NCBI GenBank assembly: GCA_030581615.1
Contig: JAKTTT010000080.1
Span: forward strand, 17,277-81,276
DNA length: 64,000 nucleotides
From: Alloascoidea africana
Lineage: Eukaryota > Ascomycota > Alloascoideomycetes > Alloascoideales > Alloascoideaceae
Reading direction: 5' to 3'
This document shows positions 19,394-29,829 of the stretch, one piece after another; position 1 is the first letter of the stretch; every line of letters starts with the position of its first letter. The notes under the pieces are model-generated. The model was not told the origin of the DNA and searched no databases. It saw only the letters and a list, made by a program, of their open reading frames with translations. The position numbers and the translations under genes are program-made.

Positions 19394-21445
19394 TCACATC
19401 AAAATGCAGTTAGTATCAGACTTCTTCTTCGACGTCTTCTTTCCGTTCTTGAATTGAGACCCCCCAAGTGAATTCTGGAGTTTTTGCTGTCTGCGAATAG
19501 CATGCTCATCGCCATTCTTTACAGCCCGTTCGTACCATGTGGTAGCCTCTGCAAGATTCCGTTCACAGCCTATTCCATTTTCTAGGAAATGGCCCACTGC
19601 ATATTGGGCCTTTGGGAACTCTTTCATTGCAGAGCGTTTTGCCCACTCAAACGCTTCTTCCTCGTTTTGTGGTAGAATCGGATCTGCGCCGACCAGGTAC
19701 CAAGCGCACATTGCCATCATTGACTCTGCGTCACCACCAAGTGCAGCTGTTGTATAGTAGTGGACTGAAAGTGGTGGATCAATTGGACAGCCCATCAAGC
19801 CAAGTTCATAGCATTTGCCTAGTTTAGCACAAGCACGAATGTGTCCTAAACCTGCTGCCTGGACATAGAGCTGAACTGAGTATGCATGGTCTTTTATGAC
19901 AATGTCCTTATATCCTTCTTCATAAATTCTTGCGAGCTCAAATGGAGCATATGCTGTGTTTTTAATGGCAACTTCAGATGCTCTAGTTAACCATTTGATT
20001 CCTTCCTGTTGGACAGTGGTGGTCTTTCGAAATCCCATCTGGCCATTATACATGATGAGAGCAAGTCTTGCCATTGCGTATGGATGCTTTTGAGAAGATG
20101 CCCGTTTCAAAAACTGGATACAACGACGTGAGTCTTCAGTCGTGCCCCATCCATGTTGGAAACAGAGAGCAACTCGATAGCAAGATTCGGCATGCCCATG
20201 CTTTGCGGCCTGGTGAAATAGATTGAAAGCCTCTTTGAGATCTTTCTTACCAAGAACCCCACTGCTATAAGCGTCACCCAATAGATACTGGGCCTCTGCG
20301 TACCCCTTATCCGAAAGCTTACGGAGATAGTGGACAGCTTCCGCCAATAATCCAAGAATTACTTTTTTCTCTTCACTTGCATGTCCATTCTTATTACCTT
20401 CGTTACCTTTTTGAAGCTCTTGGGCCAAATCCCCATGAGAACTTGAAATAGAGTAAGAAGAAGACCGGTTTCCGTTGGATCTGGCAGTTGGAGGATACAA
20501 ACTTGCCAGGTCCTGCAGGGACTCGGAATTGGGCGGGATATGTGTGCTTGCAGAGCTTCGTATTGACGAGTTACTAGAAAGTATGCCTGATCCAATGGGG
20601 GGCGGCTGCTGAGGGAGTAGCTGCCCCTTCAGTTGTTTCTGCTGTTGAAGTTGGCTTTTCGCTATAAGAGCTGTCTGTAGCATGTAGTTTGCAAACTCAT
20701 ATTGGATTTGAGGGTCGCTTGTTTTCTTTGCATTTTTGCGGTATAGTTCAATGGTTTTCATTCTCGGCATCAAACTTGAACTATTCTCCCCCATGACAGA
20801 GGTTAAGTAGCTTTGACCAAAATCGAGAGCAGCCACAGATACTGGCGAGATGGCCCGCTCCTCTCCATTGTATATTGAGTTGAGATCGGCAGACGGGGCG
20901 CTAAATGAACGTACCGACACGGCACGGCTAGAGCTACGCTTGCCTACGTTAGGCTTCTGTAAAGGCTGGCCATTCGCATAGCTGTTATAATTAGAAATGC
21001 TTTGAGAGCTTATGCTGACCTGAGGGCGATGGAAATTATCTCGCCTTTCTCCAGGGCCGGCGAATCGGCCAGGAGAGTCTGATCTTCCTCTTAGAGAACG
21101 AGGAGACCCAAGGGGCTGCGGCTGCTGTTGCGAAGGAGGAGGTGGCGGTGGAGTCCATGAGGTTTGTGGAAGGGGTGCTGTATTGAAGCCAGAGGCAGAA
21201 ATTGGAGAAGAAACCTCTCTATATGGGGCTTCGTAATATTCCACAGGAGCATGATGGCTAGGACCCACACTCGGATTCTGATAAGCTGGCCCGTTCATGT
21301 TGGTGTAATGGGTTGCCTGGTTGTGACTTTCGTCATAGAACTGAAAGTCATCTTGCTGGCGCTGATCTTGACCTTGGGACTGGTGATAGTACTGGTTTGA
21401 GAATGATGGCGGCTGATCTGACTGATAATATCCGGCAGTCTCCAT
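19394..21445 (-). CDS. SKT5: Chitin synthase activator Skt5/Chs4, Sel1 repeats and CaaX box
   Basis: 683 residues from the ATG at 21445; the frame extends four codons upstream but only from a TTG. The N-terminal 350 residues are low-complexity (Q, S, P rich). Sel1-type tetratricopeptide-like repeats run from about residue 365 to 660, with repeated A-x-x-x-L-G-x-x-Y/C-x-x-G patterns. The protein ends in C-I-L-M, a canonical CaaX prenylation box. In yeast Skt5/Chs4 binds and activates chitin synthase III at the bud neck, and prenylation supports its membrane targeting. The paralog Shc1 has the same layout, so SHC1 remains an alternative name. Confidence 0.9.
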   Translation of the reverse strand: METAGYYQSDQPPSFSNQYYHQSQGQDQRQQDDFQFYDESHNQATHYTNMNGPAYQNPSVGPSHHAPVEYYEAPYREVSSPISASGFNTAPLPQTSWTPPPPPPSQQQPQPLGSPRSLRGRSDSPGRFAGPGERRDNFHRPQVSISSQSISNYNSYANGQPLQKPNVGKRSSSRAVSVRSFSAPSADLNSIYNGEERAISPVSVAALDFGQSYLTSVMGENSSSLMPRMKTIELYRKNAKKTSDPQIQYEFANYMLQTALIAKSQLQQQKQLKGQLLPQQPPPIGSGILSSNSSIRSSASTHIPPNSESLQDLASLYPPTARSNGNRSSSYSISSSHGDLAQELQKGNEGNKNGHASEEKKVILGLLAEAVHYLRKLSDKGYAEAQYLLGDAYSSGVLGKKDLKEAFNLFHQAAKHGHAESCYRVALCFQHGWGTTEDSRRCIQFLKRASSQKHPYAMARLALIMYNGQMGFRKTTTVQQEGIKWLTRASEVAIKNTAYAPFELARIYEEGYKDIVIKDHAYSVQLYVQAAGLGHIRACAKLGKCYELGLMGCPIDPPLSVHYYTTAALGGDAESMMAMCAWYLVGADPILPQNEEEAFEWAKRSAMKEFPKAQYAVGHFLENGIGCERNLAEATTWYERAVKNGDEHAIRRQQKLQNSLGGSQFKNGKKTSKKKSDTNCILM

Positions 21446-23674
21446 TTTTATAGACAATACCTAGGATTTCCAAATCAGTTCCGGAATCAAAAGAGGTGGG
21501 AATTGGTCCGGGCTGCGCGGGTGCTGAGAGAGAATGAAAACAAAAGCAGTAGGGAAAGGGGAGAAAAAAATTAAAAAATCAGAAAAGCTTCTTTAGGAAG
21601 ACCGTTTCTTTTGCACGAAAGGTTTTGGAAGGATGGGTGTAATTAGACATACGAGCGCAAAGGTGCATACACGAAATGCCTTAGAATTACGAGACATTTT
21701 ACGAATTCTGACTAATGGGGAGGTGCTGGGCTGGTTTCCTGATTCTGCGAGTCAGACATGGTGTAGCCACAAATCGGGAATGAACAAGAGGATAAAAATA
21801 GACCGGCAAGCTTGTGCTTTGGTATGATTGAAGTGGTGCGGATTCAATCTTTCTACGGATCTGGCTTCAATCCCTTGTGCCGTTCTCGTCAAAAAGCTGG
21901 CACCAGGAGAATTTGAACAAGTACATAGTCTCAGGGAGTCATCCGAATTCTTCTGCTCAACCGAATCTAAGAACAAAGTTTGTAATTCTGACAACTTCGA
22001 TCTAGAACATAGTTTTCAGCTCAATAGAACAATGACTAGTTGAAACTTCTTGCTGTGAAGAAAGGCTGGTACATACAGTATGTGGAAGGATACACTTAAA
22101 TGAAATTGAATTCGCTGTGAAGATGCAGTGTAAGTGTAGCGTCCATTAGTTGACTCCTGTGAATCTCTTTAGTTTATTCTTCTGCCATTTTCCACCCAAG
22201 CTCCATAGATATTTGCTTTCATTTTGGACGAGCGAATCATAGACTGTTGTATTGTCGAAAAGTTGGCTTGGATGAGCACACAAGAATCAGTACATGTCTC
22301 AACTTTCCACCAAAAGCACGCACGCTCAATTGTTAAAGGCGTTGACTGTTTAGTATTGTTAAATAGTAACGTTATGAAATTTTTTCAACAAAACAAGAGT
22401 GTTTATTTGTTCGCCAATAGCCTTTGATTTGTTAAATTTGGAAAATTATACATTTGTTTATTTGATGATTGAAAACTCAAATCGACCTCATCATGCCTAG
22501 GAAATTGCATTCCTCATGTTGAGAACCTGTCCACCACTCGACACAGTTTTAACTATTCTGTTCTAGTCTCAGTGAGCAGCAGTATTTAACCTATAGATCC
22601 TCCTTAAAACCAATTACACAAAGTCCATAATACACCCTTCTTTGGATCTTCTCTGTCTTGGCACGACTTAATTTGACTAAAATGTTCATACTTTGCTCGT
22701 GACTACTATTCAATCATTTCTGTGATTGTTGAAAATACTCTCATTCCTAACCCTGGGGTTACCCCAGCAATAAAAGTAAAAGGTTGAAAAAGAGTACATT
22801 TTCGAGAGAAAATAATTCTACAAGCTGAGACAATTGGTTTTTGATCTTCTCGATCCGGCCGTTTTTGGGCTTGGCAAATATGTTATAAAATAGTTCAAGT
22901 GGCAAAAAGTGCAAGTCGGACTTTGGATCTAAGGCCAACAATTTAGGGAGATATGAAGATTGATAGCATCTTTAAGCTTTAACGTATTCGAGATCGATCA
23001 GGAGAATTTCCTGGTTCTCCAAATTGGAGACGAATGGTTCTGATTAAAGCCTTTTTCACTGGAGAAATGTCCGGCCTAGTGACAATTATGCAACGTTGTG
23101 CTCCAAAGACTTGATGCTACTTCATTTTATCTGGTTAAATATTGATAATTTTAATGTTCTTTTATTCCTTTTCCGAGATCTTCTAGGTGCCAATTTTTGG
23201 TCTTTTTTCTCGCCGTTTTGATCAATCGAGAAGCGACAAACGGATCGTACTCAAGTCTCAGCACGCATTCAAAGTCAAACGGTTTTGCTGTTTCCTGTGT
23301 AGTTCTACCTTGCTACATGCAGCCATATTTGGCCATTTCAGTCAGGTACACCAACGCTACTTCCACTACAGGAGCTTGAATGCGATTGAAAGGGCTCCTG
23401 GTCAATAGTTTTCATTTGTAAGTGAATTGATCTGCGAAATCCCCTTTGGTCCAACGGGTCCAATAATTTTAGTAATTCACTCCTTCCCCCATTAAGGATC
23501 AGAGCTGAATGTTTGGTCCTATATGTGGTTTTTGTGTTTAGCACAAAACTTCCGAGTGGTCTCGCCGTTAGCATCTTCGAAAAGAACATGTCAGTGCTGT
23601 TCCAGGCTGTTATGTATGGTCAGTTACCCGGCTACATGTGCCAAACCTACTGGGCACATAGTCTTTGTCCCAAC

Positions 23675-23685
23675 GGTTCGAATCC
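23675..23685 (+). promoter_or_regulatory. TFIIIC B-box-like sequence
   Basis: GGTTCGAATCC matches the B-box consensus GGTTCGANTCC at every position. A weak A-box-like stretch (TGGTCAGTTACCCGG) begins about 59 bp upstream. I could not fold a canonical tRNA: the five bases before and after the T-loop do not pair in the required register. A tRNA relic or an isolated TFIIIC site are the options. Confidence 0.3.
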
Positions 23686-25002
23686 CCGTTAGCGGTGCAC
23701 GGTGCACTGGGATGACTTTAGCAAGCAGCCTCTGCCGTTCCCAAATCTGCTGGGCACTTTTGTGGAGGGTTTCTCGTCCGTAGAAGGAGAAGACATCTAA
23801 AGATAGCACGAGATAGCAAAGTGAAGCGGAACCGGCAAAGAGCCAAGGTAGGATCTCTATGAAGGTACCGAGGCTCATTATTCGCTTGCTGCTTCTCTTT
23901 CAATTATGTAGGTCGCAGTTTCCCATAGTAGGGATCCTCAAACAGACCTCAGGTTCTTTGTGGATGTCTTAGCCCTTGAAACCTGGGCAGTGTCATCTGG
24001 TATCCAACAACTATAATGTCGTTAAGGGAATAACAAGATAAATTGAATAGAAGAATGTGACAAGCTCCATGCCCGCTGGATATTGATGTTCAAATTAAAT
24101 CTCGGAACTTTGTTACTGGTTCTTAGAAAAGTCCTTTTAGAACTTCACGATTCTATATTCAGAACGTGGCACGGCGTTTGAATAATCACAGAGTAATTTA
24201 CTAGTTCCACTATGCCGAGAAATGACAGTCTGTCGTTATGTTCAAGCGTACACTTTCATAGTGATATACAGAAGAATCAATAGGGTTCGATTCTGACACA
24301 ATTAGTTATAAAAATAGCTGTCGATCTACTGAGCTATGGCTGTAGGATCAATTGTAGTATTTGGTTCATCCTCAACTTCTTCAGAGACATGGTAGAACAA
24401 GTTTCCTTCCTGATAGTTTAGGATATGCAGCTTTATCTTTACCAATCCCTACGACTGTGCCTGTGTTAAGTGCTTGTGCTAGCACATTAACCAGAAGTTG
24501 ATCTAATATAAGACTGATAGGTATTTGCTGAAAAATGTTAAATACTCTGGCGAAGCTTCAAGCATTACGCCATGTCAACAGTGAACAAATGTCCAATTCA
24601 CTTTTACAAAAGTCGCAAATAAGGTTAGTGCAATGTGCATTGTTCTCTGGGGTAAAGAGCTATCCAGTCTCGAAAGCCACCATGATTTGCCAAGAACGCA
24701 CACTCTCTAATACAGATATGAGGTTGAACGATTGCAAGGGTAGGTTCCCCAGAAATTACCAATAACTTCTTGGGTAATGAATAGTTAGAGCAGATCGGTT
24801 TGCGATTGTATTATCTTCTATGCAACGTGAATCATCCATAATGGTTTACTACACTAACAGGAGCTCAACTGAATCAATTGAAGGCATTGGAACGGATAGA
24901 AACACAATCCGATTCAGGCCAATCTTTTCTCCATGGTTGATTGAAAGGAGGTTTGCTACTCAATCAATCACTGAAATGAGAACTCTGGGCTGACCTCAAA
25001 CG

Positions 25003-25151
25003 CCGGGCAACCCCGGAAGGAGCGCATCCGTTGGTGCACTTTCCAGCCAACAGGACTTCTGTCCTTGCATGAAAGCAGTAGCAGGCCCTCTCTATTCAGG
25101 GCAGCAGCACCGGAATCTCAAGACATCTATGAGTGAGGGCGGAGGACTCAT
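25003..25151. ncRNA. Possible structured RNA: five consecutive hairpins in a GC-rich island
   Basis: Stems visible by eye are 25003-25007/25012-25016, 25030-25034/25047-25051, 25052-25056/25061-25065, 25085-25089/25098-25102 and 25129-25134/25146-25151. Each has 5-6 paired bases and a loop of 4-12 nt. The surrounding 3 kb is AT-rich. No known RNA family (SRP, RNase P, snRNA, U3) was recognised, and both the strand and the limits are undetermined. Confidence 0.25.
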
Positions 25152-25432
25152 CATCTTTGTAGACTGATTGGGCTTGGTTAAGGCGGTTGCTTGTTTTGAG
25201 AACAAGGTTGATTTATATTAGGGGAATTTTAGTGTGAGGCAAGCTGGCCAAAACTGTAATGTGAACCTAAGCAATTGGCTATACACGGGCACCAAGCGTG
25301 CTAGCGATGTAGCAGCAGGCTTTTCGCCAGCCATAGGCCATATAGGCCATGAGCACGTCTCCGTCTCTTCCTGAGCCCGCTCCTGTTTTCACCACGGCCA
25401 GCGAAGACGACGGCCACAGCGCGGTTCGCGGT

Positions 25433-25465
25433 TTCCCGGAAGCCTAGTCGCGCGGCTTCCGGGAA
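25433..25465. repeat. 12-bp perfect inverted repeat in the CDC25 upstream region
   Basis: TTCCCGGAAGCC at 25433-25444 and its exact reverse complement at 25454-25465 are separated by 9 bases. Each arm contains the palindrome TTCCCGGAA. It lies about 207 bp upstream of the CDC25 ATG in GC-rich sequence and could be a factor-binding site or a leader-RNA hairpin. Confidence 0.5.
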
Positions 25466-25671
25466 CGGGACGTGTGGTCGGGCGGGCGGCAGTGGCCCGC
25501 GTGGCTGCCCGCGGGCCTGGACCAGAGACACCCAGACACCCCTCCGCCCGGGCTGGCGGCTTCGCGGCGACAACGTTCGGTTTGTTGTGCCTCCTTCTCT
25601 CCTCCATTTCATTCTTTCGCCATCCTCTCTTCTCCCATCCTCCTCCTCCTTTCCATCCGTCGCCATCCTCA

Positions 25672-28600
25672 ATGCCGCAGGATCCCGGTCGCCTGTCCCA
25701 GCCAGCGCTTAGGGACGCCGTCGTGGTTATTTGCGATTACCACCCAAGCCCCGATCTGCAATCTGAATCACAGTCAAAATTTAAACTGAAATCTAAATCG
25801 GTAGACCCAAATGATCCCCTGGCTCCTCCTCTTGGCCTCCTACAAATCGAACAAGGAGACGTGATCCAGGTTCTATCCAGATCTGAGAATGGATGGTGGA
25901 ACGGGATCATCCTCAACGAAGACTCAAGCAGACAGCGTTTATCGAGAAACCGTTATCGGGGCTGGTTCCCTAGCAATTTTACTAGGCCGTATAGCGACCA
26001 AACTGACCTTCACCTCAACAACTTGCAACAACCGCAACGCTCAACAAAAGCGCCCAGCATAATCTCCTTCGCGTCCGAAAACGACTCGGATAGTCTTAGT
26101 TCGGCGTTCCCAACTTCCCGCAAAGGCTCCTCCATATCCTATACCTCATCTGATGATGCGGCCAATGCTTCTATTGGCTTTAATTCGACGACCCCTTTGC
26201 ATAAAATAGAACACGACAAAGACAACAACGACCCCCGCCAAACCTCCAATTCACAACAGTCCTTTTCTTTTTCTCGCTGGACTGCAAATGCACGCCAACC
26301 TCAACCATCCGATTCCGATATTAATGATATATCCCAAGGCTCAAACCAAACTTTTCAAGACCACAAAACAAACGACAATGCGAAAGACCACTCAACCACA
26401 GGCGTCACGAAATTGCCGTTTTGGGTACCCCAAACAACAAACACGGGCGAGCTGGTCTTTCTCGAACCAATATCAGGCACTTATTCAACAGAGCTTCCGT
26501 TCCAAAAAGTGGAGTATGAAGAGATTATGCCAGAACCTACAGATTTTGTTGTTCCAAAATCCTCAATTGTGCCCCAGGATATTGCGGAATTGGCCGTGGC
26601 TAGTGGTCAAGCAAATGCAAATGTTTACACCAGTGAGCTAAAGTATAGTGAATTTCTATTTCAGGTGAGTAATTCTTACTACTTGTTTTTGCTCTGTATT
26701 TTACTAACCATGATGTTAAAGGCTCGATCTTCGGTGGTGGGCGTGGAGTTGGGTAATTGTGCAAATAGCCTTCCTGATATCAACTATCTGAAGAACAAAG
26801 AGTTGAATGATCCTGACTCGGTACCAATTCACACTTGGTCTGATCTAAAGAACGTCTTTTCAATAACTATTGACGAAGTATTAAGCACTCTTGTTTCAAA
26901 TCGACAAAAGACTTTCCGTACTCATGTTGCAAAGCTTACCAAGATGATCGCGTTGACACATTTGACGTTGAACGTATCACAAAAATACATCTTTTGGGAC
27001 ACTGAAAACGACAAGTTAACCCAATTAACCCAGCAGATGGAAGACATTCTAATATCTCTTTCAAGAATATCCGTTAATGGCGACTTGTTTTTGAACATTT
27101 ACGATCCTACTAAAGATGACATTCTGAGTAAAGATGATGAAACTGTAGAGCAGGAGCTTGACTTGGGTCCAACAGATGTGGTTCCTGCTAGTGCCCGAAA
27201 TGAAAGACAATATGATCAAACAGTGGCGGAAGAAGGAAGTAAAGAACATGATTCACATCACAATTTGGACCCAGATCTCACCCCAACTCCTACAGTCTCT
27301 CCATCAAGAAGGAAAAGTGTAAGCAGCGTTAAAAGCTTTGGAATGCCAGTTAACACGTTAAGAACTCCACAAGAGTATTACGAACAATGTAAGCTTGCTG
27401 GAAAATTCCTGTTAGACAGAATTGAAAGTATAATCAGCATTTTTAAAGAAGCAAAGAAAAATTCGAAGCCAGAATGTTCAGAACAAGCATTGGATGAACT
27501 CCCTCCATTATTCCCGACCTTCTTTTCGGAGCATGTGAATAGTGCACGATGGAATAATCCATTTGATGAGGGGGCGAAAGGTGGCCACGACCTTGGTAAG
27601 GTTCAACTAGATCGAGATCTGGTCATTATACTGGAAAGGCAAAAACAACTCGTTCTCGGCATTTTACAGCAAGTAGAGAAGAGCATGAGAATTCAAGATT
27701 TAGACTTCAACAGTAGGTCCACTAGCGTTGGTGACGCTGATTCACTGATATCAGTAGAGACAGCAGAAGCAGTTGATTTTCACAATCAAGATCAGCCTCA
27801 TAATGATAACCGTCACCGTCGCTATCCACGCTACCATAGAGACATTTCTATTGAGGAGCGCAATGCAATAGTGCTTACTACCGTTCACGGTGTTCTGAAT
27901 ACCCTGAGTGGCATCCTCAATATTTTTGAAGCAATTGATTTTAGCATTTTTCGCTTGATTAAGCGAAGCTCAGAGAAAAGTGGGAATCAGGACGAAGAAA
28001 AGGAGAATGAATCAGAAAGGAACTATGTATCCTCTTTACTTTTTTATTCATATCCCATGCTTATCGATTTTTTTGAATTGAAGCAATTGGTGTATGATAC
28101 CTTTATGGAATTGGCGATGGCTGCTCAAAGATTGACTCTAGATGACGGTAATATCTGGAAATCTTTTGATCGTGTTGAGGATTCAAGTAAGTCAATCGAA
28201 AATGTTTTAACCACTGATACCACGGATAGCTCAACCCAAGAAGAATCAAAGCCTGTTGATGAATCAAAAGGCATGGGGTTCGACAGCTTTTTGTTAGAAT
28301 GCACGCTCAAGATGCAAACCAATCTGAAGCAAATATGTTCAACAGTATGTCAGCTGGTGGAAGAAAGAGAGACTTTAATCAATTACACCTCCAGAGTCAT
28401 GAACGAAGAGTTTACTTCTCTAATTGTGGAGCCTAAAGACGAAGTCCAGGAAGACGATGAAAGCTCTGTTGAGCAGGTCATGCCTCTAATCCATACCAGT
28501 CCTGATTTGCCTTGGTATTTGCAAGCAGATTACGAGAACCAACTGTTATTCGGGCGCGATGGAAGCATGGTAAAAGCGGGCCCTAAATATTCTCTTATTG

Positions 28601-29829
28601 AGCGTCTTACCCATCATGATTTCCTCGATTCCAACTTTAATAATTCCCTTCTTTTGACTGCTCGAAGTATTTACACGCCATTCGAGTTTTTCAACTTGCT
28701 AATTGGCAGGTTCACAATCCAACCGCCAGAAGGATTGAGCTTTGACGAGTATGAAGACTGGAAAAACAAGAAGCAAAAGCCAATTAGATTGAGAGTCATC
28801 AACATTCTGCGACTATGGCTTGAGTCGTACTGGATCAACATTTATGTTAACGAAGAAGACGGCAGCGGCAAAAAATTATTGACCAGTATCAAAGAATTTG
28901 TGATGCCATTGGTAACGGAGCGTTTCCCAGGTGCCAAGTCTGTATTGAATTACGCGAATATTAGACTGGAGGGAAGAGAGATTACAAAAGCTGTGGGTAC
29001 TACAGTTAGTCCTTTTGAAATGTTGCCCCCAGCCCCATTGCTGCCACGAAATATTAAGAAAGTAAGGTTACTTGATGTTGATCCTCTGGAAATGGGACGA
29101 CAGTTGACTATTCGTGATGCTAAACTATTTGTCAAGATCACACCAATGGAATGTTTACAGCGCTGTTGGAATAAGAAACACGGAAAGCTTGGCACTTCCA
29201 AGAATATAGTTCATTTTATCAACAATTCAAACAGATTAACAAACTGGGTCTCATATATGATTTTGAGACAAAAGGAGATCAAGAAAAGAGTTGCTGTTAT
29301 CCGATATTTTGTCTTGGTTGCAGAGAAATGTCGTAAATACAACAATTTTTCTTCAATGACTGCTATTGTATCCGCTCTTTACTCCTCAACCATCCACAGG
29401 CTTGACAAAACCTGGGCTTTGGTGTCTTCAAAAACCATCTCAAATTTGGAAAGCATGAACAAACTTATGAACTCTTCACGAAACTTTAATGAGTACCGGG
29501 ACGTGTTGCATTTATCACACCCTCCTTGTGTTCCATTCTTTGGGGTATTTCTCACCGACTTGACATTTATTGAACATGGCAATAAGGACTACTACCAAGG
29601 AAACCCTAATGTGGTCAACTTTGCAAAGAGGTTCAAGGTATTTGAAGTTATCAGAGACATTCAACAGTACCAGGCTTCTAGATACAACCTGCAAGAGCTT
29701 GTTGAGGTTCAAGATTATCTGACGAATGGATTCCTTGGCAGTCCAACTATTGATGAACAGTATCAATTGAGCTTACAGGTCGAGCCCAGACCTCGGGCAC
29801 ATCCTCAGCGAGGAGCAACATTAAGATGA
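25672..29829 (+). CDS. CDC25: Ras guanine-nucleotide exchange factor, Cdc25 type, SH3 plus RasGEF
   Basis: Exons 25672-26664 and 26722-29829 give 1366 residues. The frame is open upstream but the first ATG is at 25672. An SH3 domain lies at about 15-108 (ends G-W-F-P-S-N-F), followed by a long disordered region. A RasGEF N-terminal motif is at about 945-1090. The catalytic RasGEF domain runs from about 1113 to 1340 (starting D-V-D-P-L-E-M-G-R-Q-L; containing P-C-V-P-F-F-G-V-F-L-T-D-L-T-F-I-E). This layout matches yeast Cdc25, which loads Ras with GTP to drive adenylate cyclase. The 57-nt intron has GTGAGT, a TTACTAAC branch and AAAG acceptor; it is a multiple of three and free of stops, so retention would keep the frame. 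Confidence 0.9.
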   Translation: MPQDPGRLSQPALRDAVVVICDYHPSPDLQSESQSKFKLKSKSVDPNDPLAPPLGLLQIEQGDVIQVLSRSENGWWNGIILNEDSSRQRLSRNRYRGWFPSNFTRPYSDQTDLHLNNLQQPQRSTKAPSIISFASENDSDSLSSAFPTSRKGSSISYTSSDDAANASIGFNSTTPLHKIEHDKDNNDPRQTSNSQQSFSFSRWTANARQPQPSDSDINDISQGSNQTFQDHKTNDNAKDHSTTGVTKLPFWVPQTTNTGELVFLEPISGTYSTELPFQKVEYEEIMPEPTDFVVPKSSIVPQDIAELAVASGQANANVYTSELKYSEFLFQVSNSYYLFLLCILLTMMLKARSSVVGVELGNCANSLPDINYLKNKELNDPDSVPIHTWSDLKNVFSITIDEVLSTLVSNRQKTFRTHVAKLTKMIALTHLTLNVSQKYIFWDTENDKLTQLTQQMEDILISLSRISVNGDLFLNIYDPTKDDILSKDDETVEQELDLGPTDVVPASARNERQYDQTVAEEGSKEHDSHHNLDPDLTPTPTVSPSRRKSVSSVKSFGMPVNTLRTPQEYYEQCKLAGKFLLDRIESIISIFKEAKKNSKPECSEQALDELPPLFPTFFSEHVNSARWNNPFDEGAKGGHDLGKVQLDRDLVIILERQKQLVLGILQQVEKSMRIQDLDFNSRSTSVGDADSLISVETAEAVDFHNQDQPHNDNRHRRYPRYHRDISIEERNAIVLTTVHGVLNTLSGILNIFEAIDFSIFRLIKRSSEKSGNQDEEKENESERNYVSSLLFYSYPMLIDFFELKQLVYDTFMELAMAAQRLTLDDGNIWKSFDRVEDSSKSIENVLTTDTTDSSTQEESKPVDESKGMGFDSFLLECTLKMQTNLKQICSTVCQLVEERETLINYTSRVMNEEFTSLIVEPKDEVQEDDESSVEQVMPLIHTSPDLPWYLQADYENQLLFGRDGSMVKAGPKYSLIERLTHHDFLDSNFNNSLLLTARSIYTPFEFFNLLIGRFTIQPPEGLSFDEYEDWKNKKQKPIRLRVINILRLWLESYWINIYVNEEDGSGKKLLTSIKEFVMPLVTERFPGAKSVLNYANIRLEGREITKAVGTTVSPFEMLPPAPLLPRNIKKVRLLDVDPLEMGRQLTIRDAKLFVKITPMECLQRCWNKKHGKLGTSKNIVHFINNSNRLTNWVSYMILRQKEIKKRVAVIRYFVLVAEKCRKYNNFSSMTAIVSALYSSTIHRLDKTWALVSSKTISNLESMNKLMNSSRNFNEYRDVLHLSHPPCVPFFGVFLTDLTFIEHGNKDYYQGNPNVVNFAKRFKVFEVIRDIQQYQASRYNLQELVEVQDYLTNGFLGSPTIDEQYQLSLQVEPRPRAHPQRGATLR

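Larger units (their letters stand above)
21446..25671. other. 4.2-kb region without a recognised gene, upstream of both SKT5 and CDC25
   Basis: The longest gap in the window. Open frames are short and their translations show no family features. The first 3.5 kb are AT-rich; 24985-25160 is a GC-rich island of consecutive hairpins; 25300-25670 is strongly GC-rich promoter and leader sequence for CDC25. A perfect Pol III B-box-like sequence lies at 23675-23685. A non-coding RNA gene, a decayed element or a long regulatory region are all possible. Confidence 0.5.

Noticed and set aside
23600-23705. tRNA gene around the B-box-like site
   Set aside because: The T-stem does not pair in the register set by the T-loop and no acceptor stem partner was found. 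Kept only as a B-box-like site.
24330-24380. U2-snRNA-like string (GGCTGTAGGATCAATTGTAGTATTTGGTTC)
   Set aside because: The branch-pairing region of U2 is nearly invariant, and this string differs at several conserved positions. No Sm site or stem-loops follow at the expected distance.
25474-25671. N-terminal extension of the Cdc25-type protein by 66 codons
   Set aside because: It opens at a GTG with no ATG in frame. The Pro/Ser-rich translation is the reading of a GC- and CT-rich leader.
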